Positions 8,175-16,765 of a DNA stretch of 57,651 nucleotides are shown in pieces. Positions within the stretch are counted from its first letter, which is position 1, and each line of letters begins with the position of its first letter. The notes beneath the pieces are model-generated. The model was not told the origin of the DNA. It searched no databases and worked only from the letters and a program-made list of their open reading frames with translations. Source of the stretch: Acidobacteriota bacterium (GTDB lineage: Bacteria; Acidobacteriota; Thermoanaerobaculia; Thermoanaerobaculales; Sulfomarinibacteraceae); the NCBI GenBank assembly GCA_024641545.1, contig JAHECW010000011.1, positions 1 to 57,651 on the forward strand. The letters are read 5' to 3'. The translations under genes were made by a program, and so were the position numbers.

Positions 8175-9188
8175 TCAATCGAAGGCGATCCCGATCTTGC
8201 CGAAGTGCGAGGCCGACGCCATGTGGCGAAACGCCTCGGGCGTCTCGGCAAAGGAAAACACACGATCAACGACGGGACGCAGGCTGTGGGCTGCAATGGC
8301 GCGGTTCATTCGTTCGAAATCCTCGCGCGAGCCGACCAGAATTCCCTGGAGCCGGACGTTCTGCATGAGTATCGGGATGATGTTGATCTCGGATGAGATC
8401 CCGCTCAGCACTCCGATCACCGATACCTGCCCGCCCACCCGCACGGCCCTGAGAGACTGTTCGAGGGTTCCGGCGCCGCCGACCTCGACGACATGATCCG
8501 CGCCGACTCCATCGGTCAGCCGGCGGACGGTCTTGCCCCACGCCGGGTCCCCGATGTAGTTGATGGTCCTCCAGGCGCCCATATCGCGCGCCCGCTCCAG
8601 CTTGGCATCCGAGCTCGAGGTCACGATGACCCGTGCTCCCGACAGTCGGGCGAACTGGAGCGCGAAGATCGAGACCCCGCCGGTTCCCTGGACAACGACG
8701 ACATCGCCGGCAACCACCGAACCCTGCCCCAGCAGCGCGCTCCACGCCGTCACCGCGGCGCACGGCAGCGTCGCGGCCTCGACATCGGTGAGGTGATCGG
8801 GGACCGGAACGACACCGTCGGCGGACAGCACCATCTGCTCGGCCAGGGTGCCGTCCAGCGGCCCCCCCACGGTCCCGCTCAGCTTGCCGGCCGTCGGCGG
8901 TCCGTCGATCCAGGTCTGGGAAAAGATCGTCGCCACCCGATCGCCCACGGCGACCCGCGACACACCCTCCCCCACCGCGATCACCTCACCGACCCCGTCC
9001 GAGCACGGGATGAGCGGCAGCGGTTGGCGCGGGTTGTAGTGCCCGCGCACCATCAGCAGGTCCCGGTAGTTGAGCGAGGCGGCGCGCATTTTCAGCAGCA
9101 CCTGCCCCGGTCCCGGCACCGGATCCGGTCGATCGCGCAGCCGGAGATTTTCCAACCCGAAACTACCCTGAATCTCGAATGCGCGCAT
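8175..9188 (-). CDS. MDR-superfamily NAD(P)-dependent alcohol dehydrogenase/quinone oxidoreductase
   Basis: 337 aa, the usual length for zinc-free or single-zinc medium-chain reductases. The GroES-like fold is N-terminal (SLNYRDLLMVRGHY, PLIPCSDGVGEV), with a Rossmann fold after about 150 (VVVQGTGGVSIFALQFAR). The four-cysteine structural zinc loop of classical alcohol dehydrogenases is absent. Such enzymes oxidise alcohols or reduce quinones and enones; the substrate is not predictable. Monocistronic, converging on the hybrid kinase. A GAGGAGG stretch precedes the ATG. Confidence 0.85.
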   Translation of the reverse strand: MRAFEIQGSFGLENLRLRDRPDPVPGPGQVLLKMRAASLNYRDLLMVRGHYNPRQPLPLIPCSDGVGEVIAVGEGVSRVAVGDRVATIFSQTWIDGPPTAGKLSGTVGGPLDGTLAEQMVLSADGVVPVPDHLTDVEAATLPCAAVTAWSALLGQGSVVAGDVVVVQGTGGVSIFALQFARLSGARVIVTSSSDAKLERARDMGAWRTINYIGDPAWGKTVRRLTDGVGADHVVEVGGAGTLEQSLRAVRVGGQVSVIGVLSGISSEINIIPILMQNVRLQGILVGSREDFERMNRAIAAHSLRPVVDRVFSFAETPEAFRHMASASHFGKIGIAFD

Positions 9189-9276
9189 GCGACCTCCTCG
9201 ATCCTGATGACTGGACCTGGATTCTAACCGGTACCTTCAACATCCGGTGCGCGACGGTTGCGGCAAAATCGACGTC

Positions 9277-10266
9277 TCAGCCCAACCCCACCCGGTTGCG
9301 CCCGGCGTTCTTGGCGGCGTACAGCGCCTTGTCGGCGGCCTCGTAGAGATCGGTCTCGGTCTTCATCGCCGGGCTCATCTCGGCGCATCCGAACGAGCAG
9401 GTGATCTGAAAGCTGTCCGCCACCATGTCGGTTTCGAAGCGATAGTCCGCGATCGAGGCGCGCAGTCTTTCCGCCAGAATCTCCACCCTATCGATATTGG
9501 TCTCCGGGCTCAAAATAGCGAACTCGTCGCCGCCCATACGCGCGAAGACCTGCTCCGGGCGCAGTCGTTTGCCGCAGATTCGAGTCAGTCTCTTGAGCAC
9601 GAAATCGCCGCACAGGTGGCCGTAGGTGTCGTTGATCTGCTTGAAACGATCGATGTCGAAGACCACGACCGCGAGCGGCCGCTCATGTCGCCCGGCCCGG
9701 GCGAACTCTCTCGACAGCTCTTCGTTGAACCTTCGACGGTTGCCGATCTCGGTGAGGCCGTCCTGCATCACCAGTTGGTGGATCGCCTCGTGATAGACCG
9801 CTTCGACGTCCTCTTCACGAAAGAACTTGAAATGGAGCGCCCCGAACTGGATGCGATCGCCGCTCGAGAGCTCAGCCGCCGCGGTGACCCGGCGATCGTT
9901 GACGAACGTCCCGTTTGTACTCTGGAGATCCTCCACCACGACGCCGTCATCCGCGAAGGTCACCCGCGCGTGAATTCGCGACAGCGACAGAACCTCGGGA
10001 AAGGCGATCTGGCAGGCCGGGTCACGCCCGATGGTGACGAACGAGCCGATGTCGAGCCGGGTTCGACTCCCAAGACACTCGCTGTCGGGGTGAGAGATGA
10101 GGATCAGCATCGCGTGGCCGCCGCCGCCCGGCCGTGGCTCGGCCTCGCCGTGCGCCGTGGGGCTGCGCAGGGCCCAGGTTCGGTCGACGGGATCGGAGTC
10201 AGGCTTTTCCACTGTTGGCCAGTCGATGCAGGGCTGCTCGATGCCCTGCGTCTTCGACGCTATCAC
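9277..10266 (-). CDS. FHA-GGDEF diguanylate cyclase
   Basis: 329 aa from a GTG start. An FHA phosphothreonine-binding domain spans about 78-148 (IGRDPACQIAF, SRIHARV, STNGTFVND). A GGDEF domain spans about 165-325 with intact MGGDEF at 244-249, so it should make cyclic di-GMP. The product-inhibition site expected nine residues before GG reads RPEQ, not RxxD, so feedback inhibition may be weak. No signal or membrane segment. The FHA domain suggests control by a Ser/Thr kinase, none of which is nearby. The first about 50 residues are low-complexity; ATG 10110 just before the FHA domain is an alternative start. Confidence 0.87.
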   Translation of the reverse strand: MIASKTQGIEQPCIDWPTVEKPDSDPVDRTWALRSPTAHGEAEPRPGGGGHAMLILISHPDSECLGSRTRLDIGSFVTIGRDPACQIAFPEVLSLSRIHARVTFADDGVVVEDLQSTNGTFVNDRRVTAAAELSSGDRIQFGALHFKFFREEDVEAVYHEAIHQLVMQDGLTEIGNRRRFNEELSREFARAGRHERPLAVVVFDIDRFKQINDTYGHLCGDFVLKRLTRICGKRLRPEQVFARMGGDEFAILSPETNIDRVEILAERLRASIADYRFETDMVADSFQITCSFGCAEMSPAMKTETDLYEAADKALYAAKNAGRNRVGLG

Positions 10267-10366
10267 CGGGTTCCGGGACCGTCAATGACGGCCATCGCAC
10301 AGCCTTCGGGACCGCGGTGTTAACAAATCGCACCGCCGTTCGTCATCAGTCGTGAAGGGGTCGAGA

Positions 10367-10585
10367 ATGAACAGCGTGCCGGACCCGGCGATCGCCGACA
10401 AGTTCTCCTGGACCCGGGCGGCGGTGATCGTCGTTCGGATCGCCCTGCTCGTCTTCCTCGTCTGGGCTCTGGTCTCCGCCAGGTTCCCCGAGCACACCCC
10501 GGTCGCCGATGACGCCACATCATCCAGCCAAGACAACCGTTCCGCCGGCGGACCCTGCGACTCCACGCAGAGCGAACTCGGCTGA
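10367..10585 (+). CDS. Small single-pass membrane protein, unknown
   Basis: 72 aa from ATG 10367, with AGGGG six bases upstream. One hydrophobic helix is predicted (AAVIVVRIALLVFLVWALVSA, about residues 17-37). The tail is polar and low-complexity. It lies just upstream of the reductive-dehalogenase-like gene on the same strand and might be a companion membrane peptide, but nothing proves it is expressed. It could be a chance ORF. Confidence 0.4.
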   Translation: MNSVPDPAIADKFSWTRAAVIVVRIALLVFLVWALVSARFPEHTPVADDATSSSQDNRSAGGPCDSTQSELG

Positions 10586-10670
10586 GCCCGCAGACGGTCG
10601 TCCGCTCAACCAAATTGAACCGTACCGACCCGAATCTCAGCACCCGATGCCGCGTGCTACCGTGAGTCCG

Positions 10671-11993
10671 ATGACGCACGTCGCGGCCACCCTGTCGGCC
10701 TCCCTCGGTCTGCTGCTCATGGCTCTTCTCGCGAGCATCGGTGCCGTCTCGGTGTACGAGGGCGAACGACGCGCTGCCCGGGTGTCCTTTCTGGCGGCGG
10801 TCCTGGTCGCAGGACCTCTCCTCGGCGCCGCTCTGCTCCCCGGGCCCTTTGCCTTCTTCGCCCTCTCGATCGGCGCCCTCATCGCCATCGGCGTGGTCTC
10901 CCGTTGTGTCTTTCCCCTGCGGCGAGCCGTGGAGCCGGGCGGTCGCGCCAGCCGGCGGGTCGATGAACGAGACATCATGTTTGCCCGGGGACGGCTCCGG
11001 CCCGGTTCACCCGAGTTCGACGCCTACTACCGGATGCGTCCCGAAAACCTGGCGAACGACAACCGCACCCGCGCGCTGCCAGGGCTCCTCTCGGCCGGGG
11101 CCGAGAAGGCCGAGCCCCTGTCCTTTGCCGCCGCCGACGCGTGTTTCAGCGTCACCGAGGCCCTGCGCTGCCGGGTCGACGGCGAGGTCGAACCGGTGCG
11201 GCAGGAACGCAGTCCGAGAGAATGGACCGACGCCCTCACCGGTCTCGCCCTCGGCTGGGGCGCCAAAGCCGTCGGTGTCGCCGAACTCGAGCCGGCGCAC
11301 GTCTATACCCATATCGGCCGCGGCGCCGGGACCTGGGGCAGTGAAATCAGACTCGCCCATCGGTGGGCCATCGCCTTCACCGTCGAGATGGACCACCGGG
11401 CGGTGGCCCAGGCGCCCGAGGCTCCGGTTGTCGCCGAATCGGCGCGCCAGTATGTCGAATCCGCCAAGATCGCCGTCCAGCTCGCATCGGTGATCCGCGA
11501 TCAGGGCTGGCCTGCCCGCGCCCACACCGACGGCAACTACCGCGTCATCGCTCCCCTCGTCGCCCGCGCCGCCGGCCTCGGCGAAATCGGTCGCATGGGG
11601 CTGCTCATGACCCCCCGCCTCGGGCCACGGGTCCGGATCGGGGTCGTGACCACGGACATCCCCCTGGTTCCGGCCGCCCCGGGTGACGACCTGTCGGTGC
11701 TCGATTTCTGCACCGTATGCAGGAAGTGCGCGGTCAACTGCCCGGTCGGCGCTATTCCCCACGGCGACCGAATCGAAATGGAGCAGGGACGACGGTGGGT
11801 CATCGACGACGACACCTGCTACCGATACTGGAACGCCATCGGCACCGACTGCGCGACCTGCATGAAGGTGTGCCCCTACTCGCACCCCGACACTCTGATG
11901 CACACTCTGGTTCGCAAAGCCACTCGGCTGTCTCCGGGGACCAGAAGCCTGATGCTGTGGATGGATGATCTCGTCTACGGGCGGAGGCCCTAG
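10671..11993 (+). CDS. Membrane-anchored reductive-dehalogenase-like 2[4Fe-4S] protein
   Basis: About 440 aa. Residues 1-75 contain two to three hydrophobic helices. The central region carries patterns of the RdhA/QueG-like fold (AVQLASVIRDQGW, ARAAGLGEIGRMGLLMTP, VTTDIPL). The C-terminal ferredoxin domain has C-x2-C-x2-C-x3-CP (CTVCRKCAVNCP) and a second set ending CATCMKVCP, enough for two [4Fe-4S] clusters. RdhA enzymes use cobalamin for reductive dehalogenation. Here there is no TAT signal; fused N-terminal helices replace the usual small RdhB anchor. The true substrate may not be an organohalide. ATG 10671 is a judgement; ATG 10647 is possible. A hexamer array starts right after the stop. 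Confidence 0.75.
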   Translation: MTHVAATLSASLGLLLMALLASIGAVSVYEGERRAARVSFLAAVLVAGPLLGAALLPGPFAFFALSIGALIAIGVVSRCVFPLRRAVEPGGRASRRVDERDIMFARGRLRPGSPEFDAYYRMRPENLANDNRTRALPGLLSAGAEKAEPLSFAAADACFSVTEALRCRVDGEVEPVRQERSPREWTDALTGLALGWGAKAVGVAELEPAHVYTHIGRGAGTWGSEIRLAHRWAIAFTVEMDHRAVAQAPEAPVVAESARQYVESAKIAVQLASVIRDQGWPARAHTDGNYRVIAPLVARAAGLGEIGRMGLLMTPRLGPRVRIGVVTTDIPLVPAAPGDDLSVLDFCTVCRKCAVNCPVGAIPHGDRIEMEQGRRWVIDDDTCYRYWNAIGTDCATCMKVCPYSHPDTLMHTLVRKATRLSPGTRSLMLWMDDLVYGRRP

Positions 11994-12048
11994 GCAGCGG
12001 CAGGGACAGCGGCAGGGACAGCGGCAGGGGCCGGGGCAGCGGACGCGG
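11994..12048. repeat. Hexamer-period GC-rich array (H2)
   Basis: GGCAGC-GGCAGG-GACAGC-GGCAGG-GACAGC-... keeps a 6-bp period and starts at the base after the upstream TAG stop. It is close to the reverse complement of the units in array H1. It ends next to the promoter of the following gene. Confidence 0.85.
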
Positions 12049-12049
12049 G

Positions 12050-12055
12050 TAGAAT
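12050..12055 (+). promoter_or_regulatory. Candidate -10 box for the M48 protease gene
   Basis: TAGAAT (5 of 6 to TATAAT) immediately follows hexamer array H2 and lies 19 bp before the ATG. It leaves a very short leader with a GGAG ribosome site. The -35 region would fall inside the array and has no consensus. Confidence 0.5.
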
Positions 12056-12073
12056 GGCGACGGAGAAATCATC

Positions 12074-13510
12074 ATGAGATCGAAAGAACACGTCCCGTTC
12101 GCTGTCGCGGCAGCGGCTTGTCTTGTCGGCCTGAGCGCCTGCACTCTCAACCCCGCCACCGGCGAGCGCCAGCTCACCCTGATGAGCGAGGCCCAGGAGG
12201 CGGCCATGGGCCGCCAGGCCGAACCCCAGGTCCTCGCCTCTTTCGGCGAATACCCGGGCCGGGACTGGCAGACCTATGTCAACGACCTCGGACAAACGCT
12301 CGCCGCCTCGTCGGAGCGTCCCCACCTCGCCTGGGCCTTCCACGTCCTCGACGATCCGCTGGTCAACGCCTTCGCCTATCCCGGCGGCTACATCTACGTT
12401 ACCCGCGGCATTCTGAGCCACTTCAACTCCGAGGCCGAGCTCGCCTCGGTGCTCGGCCACGAGATCGGCCACGTCACCGCCCGCCACTCGGTGGAACAGA
12501 TGAGCCAGCAGCAGCTCGCCCAGCTCGGTCTCGGGGTCGCCGCCGCGGTCAGCGAGGACTTCCGTCCCTACGCCGGGTACGCCGCCGCCGGGCTCCAGAT
12601 CCTCTTTCTCAAGTTCAGCCGCGACGACGAACGCCAGTCCGACGACCTCGGTCTGCGCTACATGACCCGTGCCGGATACGACCCCGACGAGATGCCCAAC
12701 GTCTTTCGCACCTTCGATCGGATGCAGATCGCCTCGGGCCGACAGATCCCGGACTGGCAATCCACCCATCCCAATCCCGCCGACAGGGTGGGTCGGATCG
12801 AATCCCAGATCGTCCGGCTGCCGGCCGAACTCCGTAACGGCAAGGTCGGCAGAGATGAGTACCTTCGGCGCCTCGACGGGATGACCTTCGGCGACAACCC
12901 GCGCGCGGGATATGCGGTCGGCAACACCTTCTACCACCCGGACATGGCGTTTCGAATGACGTTTCCAGAGGGCTGGAAGATCGTCAATCAACGGCAGGCG
13001 GCGGGCGCCGTCAGCCCCAACGAGGACGCACTTGTCGTCCTGACCCTCGCCCGCGAGAGCACCCCGGACGCCGCGGCCCAGGCGTTCTTCAAGCCGGAGA
13101 ACATTCAGCCCGGGGGGCGGTGGCATGATTCGTTCTACAGCTTCAACGCGACCGCCGCCGACGGATCTCCGATCAGGGGAGTGGTCGGTTTCATCAAACA
13201 CCACGACGCGGTCTTTCAACTGATCGCCTACTCCGGCGGCGAGGTCTTCGACCGGTACGGCAACACCATGCGCCGTTCCCTGACCAGCTTCGGCGAGCTC
13301 CGGGACCGCCGCTACCTCGATGTCCAGCCGGCGCGGGTGGAGATCGTCGAGCTGCCGCGGGCCATGAATTTCGCGGAGTTCCTCCGCAGCTATCCCTCCA
13401 CCGTCGAAGCCCCACTGCTGGCGATCATCAACCAGGTCGACGAGAACGACACTCTCGAGCGGGGACGCCTGATGAAGAGGATCGTCGGCGGCGAACTCCC
13501 CGACCGTTAG
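12074..13510 (+). CDS. M48-family metalloprotease lipoprotein (BepA/LoiP-like)
   Basis: 478 aa. The signal peptide ends in lipobox LSAC with lipidated C23. The zinc site is HEIGH (H129, E130, H133), and E186 in RDDERQSDD is the likely third ligand, so the catalytic domain spans about 35-260. A C-terminal region to residue 478 has a separate alpha/beta look (AFRMTFPEGWKIVNQ). BepA-like enzymes degrade or help fold outer-membrane proteins at the periplasmic face. It is probably monocistronic, with its own -10 box just after array H2. Confidence 0.9.
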   Translation: MRSKEHVPFAVAAAACLVGLSACTLNPATGERQLTLMSEAQEAAMGRQAEPQVLASFGEYPGRDWQTYVNDLGQTLAASSERPHLAWAFHVLDDPLVNAFAYPGGYIYVTRGILSHFNSEAELASVLGHEIGHVTARHSVEQMSQQQLAQLGLGVAAAVSEDFRPYAGYAAAGLQILFLKFSRDDERQSDDLGLRYMTRAGYDPDEMPNVFRTFDRMQIASGRQIPDWQSTHPNPADRVGRIESQIVRLPAELRNGKVGRDEYLRRLDGMTFGDNPRAGYAVGNTFYHPDMAFRMTFPEGWKIVNQRQAAGAVSPNEDALVVLTLARESTPDAAAQAFFKPENIQPGGRWHDSFYSFNATAADGSPIRGVVGFIKHHDAVFQLIAYSGGEVFDRYGNTMRRSLTSFGELRDRRYLDVQPARVEIVELPRAMNFAEFLRSYPSTVEAPLLAIINQVDENDTLERGRLMKRIVGGELPDR

Positions 13511-13686
13511 GACGCACCGGGGATCTCGCCGCCGCGGCCGCAGCCGAACCACGTCCCAGGCACGCGGAACCCGCCCTCCCCCGGAACGTGCCGGACGCGA
13601 CATCGTGTTCCGAGGACCAACCGGCACGATCCGGCCGTCCGCACAATGTCATACCGGGCACACCGCGGCGGCCGCGATCCGCAGTC

Positions 13687-13721
13687 AAAAAAGACCGGCC
13701 CGGCGCAATGCCGGGCCGGTC
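13687..13721 (-). terminator. Intrinsic terminator of the OmpA-type gene
   Basis: Read on the minus strand, a perfect 12-bp stem GACCGGCCCGGC/GCCGGGCCGGTC with a 5-nt loop is followed by six T. It sits about 25 bp after the OmpA-type gene stop and is the clearest rho-independent terminator in the window. Confidence 0.9.
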
Positions 13722-13746
13722 GATGGTTTCAATGAGCCCTTCGCTG

Positions 13747-15162
13747 CTATTTCTCGCTCGGGCTGAAGTCGACCCTCCGGTTTTGCTGCCGGCCTTCCTT
13801 GGTGTCGTTGGACGCGATGGGATCCGCCGAACCGTAACCCTTGGCGGTCAGCCGATCGGCGGGCACACCACCGGCGACGAGGAAGTCACGCACCGAGTCG
13901 GCGCGCATCTGCGACAGCTTGTCGTTCCAGACCTTGGGTCCGGTGCTGTCGGTGTGACCCTGGATTTCCACAACATACTGTTGGTTCGTCTTGAGGTAGT
14001 CCACCACCTTGCCGAGGAGAGTCTCGGCCGCCGGCGTGAGAACGGCCTTGTTGACGGCGAAGAGAACCTGACCCTCGACGGCCCACTCGTTGCCGCGGAC
14101 CACGATGCCCTCGGGCGGGCAACCGTTTTCGTCGACCGGCACGCCGCGCGGAGTTCCCGGGCACTTGTCGAGATAGTCGGGCACGCCGTCACCATCGCTG
14201 TCCAGCGGACAGCCGTCCTTGTCGACCTTGACGCCTGCGGGAGTGCCGGGGCACTTGTCGAGGTAGTCGGGCACGCCGTCACCGTCCGAGTCGATGGGAC
14301 AGCCGTTGGCGTCGACCTTGACGCCCTTGGGAGTGCCGGGGCACTTGTCGAGGTAGTCGGGCACGCCGTCACCGTCGGTGTCGAGCGGGCAACCCACGGC
14401 GTCGACCTCGACCCCCCTGGGGGTGTCGGGGCACTTGTCGAGGTGGTTGGGCACGCCGTCGCCATCGTCGTCCGGGTAGAGAAAGACGTCGATGACGAAC
14501 TCTCTCATGGCGGTCGCGGAGGTCAGGTCGTGGGCCTTCTTGGCATAGCCGTCACCACCCGCGGCCACGATCTTCGACAGCAACTTGCCGCCGGTGCCGG
14601 AGTCTCCGAGCTGGATCGCATAGATGGTCAGATCGTCACCCATGGCTTCTTTGAGATCCTTGGCGGCATTGACCGCTTTCGCTCCCATGTCGACGCCGTC
14701 GGTAATGACGATGACCGCAGTCCGCTTACCCATGGCGAGATCGCCTCCGGAAGCGGCGATGGCGTTGCCGAGCGGGCTCAACCCGCCGACGCAGCCGAAG
14801 TTGTCCAACGCGCTCTCGAACCCGTTGGTGTCGTACGGCGAGACGCCACGAATGAGCACCGTTTTCCCGGTGCCCTGGCAGCTCTTGCCGAAGCTGCGGA
14901 AACCCCCGACGTAGTCCAACTCGGGAATGGTCTCGTTAAGACTGGCCAGGAACGCTTCCTCGATCTGCACCTTCTGCGTCCGGTGCGAACGGTCCGACAT
15001 GGACATGGACTCGTCGGCGATCAAGATGAACTGATCGACCTTCTTGACGTAGTACTCCGAATCGATGTCCCCGGGCTCGAAATTCATTGGATGGTGCGCG
15101 CATGCCTGCGTCAGCACCAGCGCCGCGATTGCGGCCAGCGCAAAAGCCATTGATTTTTTCAT
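13747..15162 (-). CDS. VWA-TSP3-OmpA outer-membrane lipoprotein
   Basis: 471 aa from ATG 15162 (MKKSMAFALAAI), with GGAGAGGAG upstream; the longer track ORF is not needed. The signal region ends at LTQAC, a loose lipobox, so lipidation is likely but not certain. Next comes a von Willebrand factor A-like domain (FILIADESMSMSD, VIVITDGVDMGAK). Four thrombospondin type 3 calcium repeats follow (DSDGDGVPDYLDKCPGTP). The C-terminal OmpA domain binds peptidoglycan (GHTDSTG...NRRVDF). It probably anchors the outer membrane to the cell wall while presenting the VWA domain. It is monocistronic with a strong terminator. Confidence 0.9.
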   Translation of the reverse strand: MKKSMAFALAAIAALVLTQACAHHPMNFEPGDIDSEYYVKKVDQFILIADESMSMSDRSHRTQKVQIEEAFLASLNETIPELDYVGGFRSFGKSCQGTGKTVLIRGVSPYDTNGFESALDNFGCVGGLSPLGNAIAASGGDLAMGKRTAVIVITDGVDMGAKAVNAAKDLKEAMGDDLTIYAIQLGDSGTGGKLLSKIVAAGGDGYAKKAHDLTSATAMREFVIDVFLYPDDDGDGVPNHLDKCPDTPRGVEVDAVGCPLDTDGDGVPDYLDKCPGTPKGVKVDANGCPIDSDGDGVPDYLDKCPGTPAGVKVDKDGCPLDSDGDGVPDYLDKCPGTPRGVPVDENGCPPEGIVVRGNEWAVEGQVLFAVNKAVLTPAAETLLGKVVDYLKTNQQYVVEIQGHTDSTGPKVWNDKLSQMRADSVRDFLVAGGVPADRLTAKGYGSADPIASNDTKEGRQQNRRVDFSPSEK

Positions 15163-15325
15163 TGTTTCTCCTCTCCTTCTCCGACAGACTCGCTCATCGA
15201 TCCACCAAACCATCGACGGACACCACACCGGTGTCTCGGCATTGTTGGTCCAGTGAATTCGAAGCCTGATCAGTGTGCCAGATCGCCGCCGGCGGCGCAA
15301 TGCGAAAAGTCCACGACAATGCCGT

Positions 15326-16663
15326 TCAGGTCGTCTTGGGCGTCCGCGGCGTCCGGGCATCTGCGGCGTTCCCGGCGGCCCTGGCCAAGACGTCTCCAAA
15401 GCTCAAGTCGCCTACCTCCCCGTGACCCGCCCGGAGGAACTCGCTCATGAGATCGTTGACGGTCTTCTCGACCCGCCTGTTCGGACCCGGCTCCATCATC
15501 TGCGGTTCGAAGGCGCTCATGACATCCGAAACCAGGACGTTGTCGGGCGACGTCGAGGGGACGATACCCAAGGTGTCCGAACCCAGCGCGACACGCCGCA
15601 CCAATCCGACTTCAACGAGGCGCTCAACCCTGGCTTCGATCGCTCCCACCGGCTCGAGCAGACGCCGGGAAAGCTGATCGCAGGTCGGCGGATCCTCTCC
15701 CGCTTCGAAACGCTGGGCAACCAGCGTGAAGAGCCGAAGTCCGGTACCCACGTTGTCTCGTTCGGGGCCGCCGCGGATCACCCGCGATCGGAGCAGGGTC
15801 AGAAAATGTTGATGGGTGAAGACGACCTCCAGACCCAGCAGCACGACGATCCACGTGATGTAGAGCCAGATCAGAAAAATCGGGATCACGGCCAGTGAAC
15901 CGTAGATCGCCGAGTAGCGGACCGACTGGCCCACCGAGTTGGCAAACAGGTACTTGGCGAACTCGAAGAGCACCGCCGAGATCGCGGCGCCGACGACCGC
16001 CGATTTGAGGCGGACGCGGGTATAGGGGATCACGGTGTACGCGACGAGGAACGCGAGGTAGGCCAGCAAAAGGGGAAAGAGCCATGACAGCTGCCGGCTG
16101 ATCCAGCTCAGATCGAGCGGAACCCCGTCGTGGAGCAGCGCATTGACCCGCGCCGAGATCGACAGGCTGGCACCGATGAACAACGTACCCAAGACCAGGA
16201 CCGATGTGTAGGCCGTGATCTTGCTGAGGAAACTCCGGCGGCTGGGGAGATGGTAGATGTCGTTGAAATTGCTCTCGACGTTGTCGAGCAGGAGGACCGC
16301 CGCCAGGGCGAGGAAAGCGAATCCGAGCGAACCGAGCTTGGTCGTGTTGGAGGTGAATTGATCGAGGAAACCGACGATCTCGTCCTGCCGGTTCGGCAGG
16401 AGGTTGGTGAGAAGGAACTCCTGAACCTCGACCTTGATCTCATCGAGAGCCCCGAAACCCGACAGCACGGCGAAGATCACCGCGATCAGCGGGACCGCAG
16501 CGAGCAGCGACGAATAGGCGAGGCCCGACGCACGGATGATGAGCTTGTCGCGGTTGAACTGTTCCCAGAGCAGGATGACAAACTGGAGGGACCGCACCAC
16601 CGCCCGCTGCGGCACCGCCAACGCGCCGACATCCAAGCGCCTCAGATTCTCCCTCAGATTCAC
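15326..16663 (-). CDS. YihY/BrkB family inner-membrane protein
   Basis: About 445 aa. The conserved BrkB core has about six membrane helices (ASGLAYSSLLAAVPLIAVIFAVLSG, VLLLDNVESNFNDIYHL, FLIWLYITWIVVLLGLEVVF). A C-terminal cytoplasmic extension of about 130 residues looks like a winged-helix-type domain (TCDQLSRRLLEPVGAIEARVERLVEVGLV). The molecular role of this family is unsettled; it is not RNase BN. GTG 16663 has the best spacing from GGAGG; the track TTG 16684 and ATG 16666 are alternatives. A perfect TATAAT lies just upstream. Confidence 0.85.
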   Translation of the reverse strand: MNLRENLRRLDVGALAVPQRAVVRSLQFVILLWEQFNRDKLIIRASGLAYSSLLAAVPLIAVIFAVLSGFGALDEIKVEVQEFLLTNLLPNRQDEIVGFLDQFTSNTTKLGSLGFAFLALAAVLLLDNVESNFNDIYHLPSRRSFLSKITAYTSVLVLGTLFIGASLSISARVNALLHDGVPLDLSWISRQLSWLFPLLLAYLAFLVAYTVIPYTRVRLKSAVVGAAISAVLFEFAKYLFANSVGQSVRYSAIYGSLAVIPIFLIWLYITWIVVLLGLEVVFTHQHFLTLLRSRVIRGGPERDNVGTGLRLFTLVAQRFEAGEDPPTCDQLSRRLLEPVGAIEARVERLVEVGLVRRVALGSDTLGIVPSTSPDNVLVSDVMSAFEPQMMEPGPNRRVEKTVNDLMSEFLRAGHGEVGDLSFGDVLARAAGNAADARTPRTPKTT

Positions 16664-16692
16664 CATCTCCTCCGACGATGACAACTCAAGCG

Positions 16693-16698
16693 ATTATA
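16693..16698 (-). promoter_or_regulatory. -10 box of the YihY gene
   Basis: A perfect TATAAT on the minus strand, within an AT-rich patch 29-35 bp before the start codons. No good -35 is seen at 17 bp. Confidence 0.6.
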
Positions 16699-16765
16699 TC
16701 GGTATCGCCGAGACCCATGGTGCTTTCCGGCCTCGAGTCTCGGCGCCGGCTCGTCGAAAGGCCGT

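Noticed and set aside
13588-15153. 521-aa plus-strand ORF opposite the OmpA-type gene
   Set aside because: Its GHAVTV repeats are the complement of the TSP3 repeats; the minus strand has signal peptide, VWA, TSP3 and OmpA domains.
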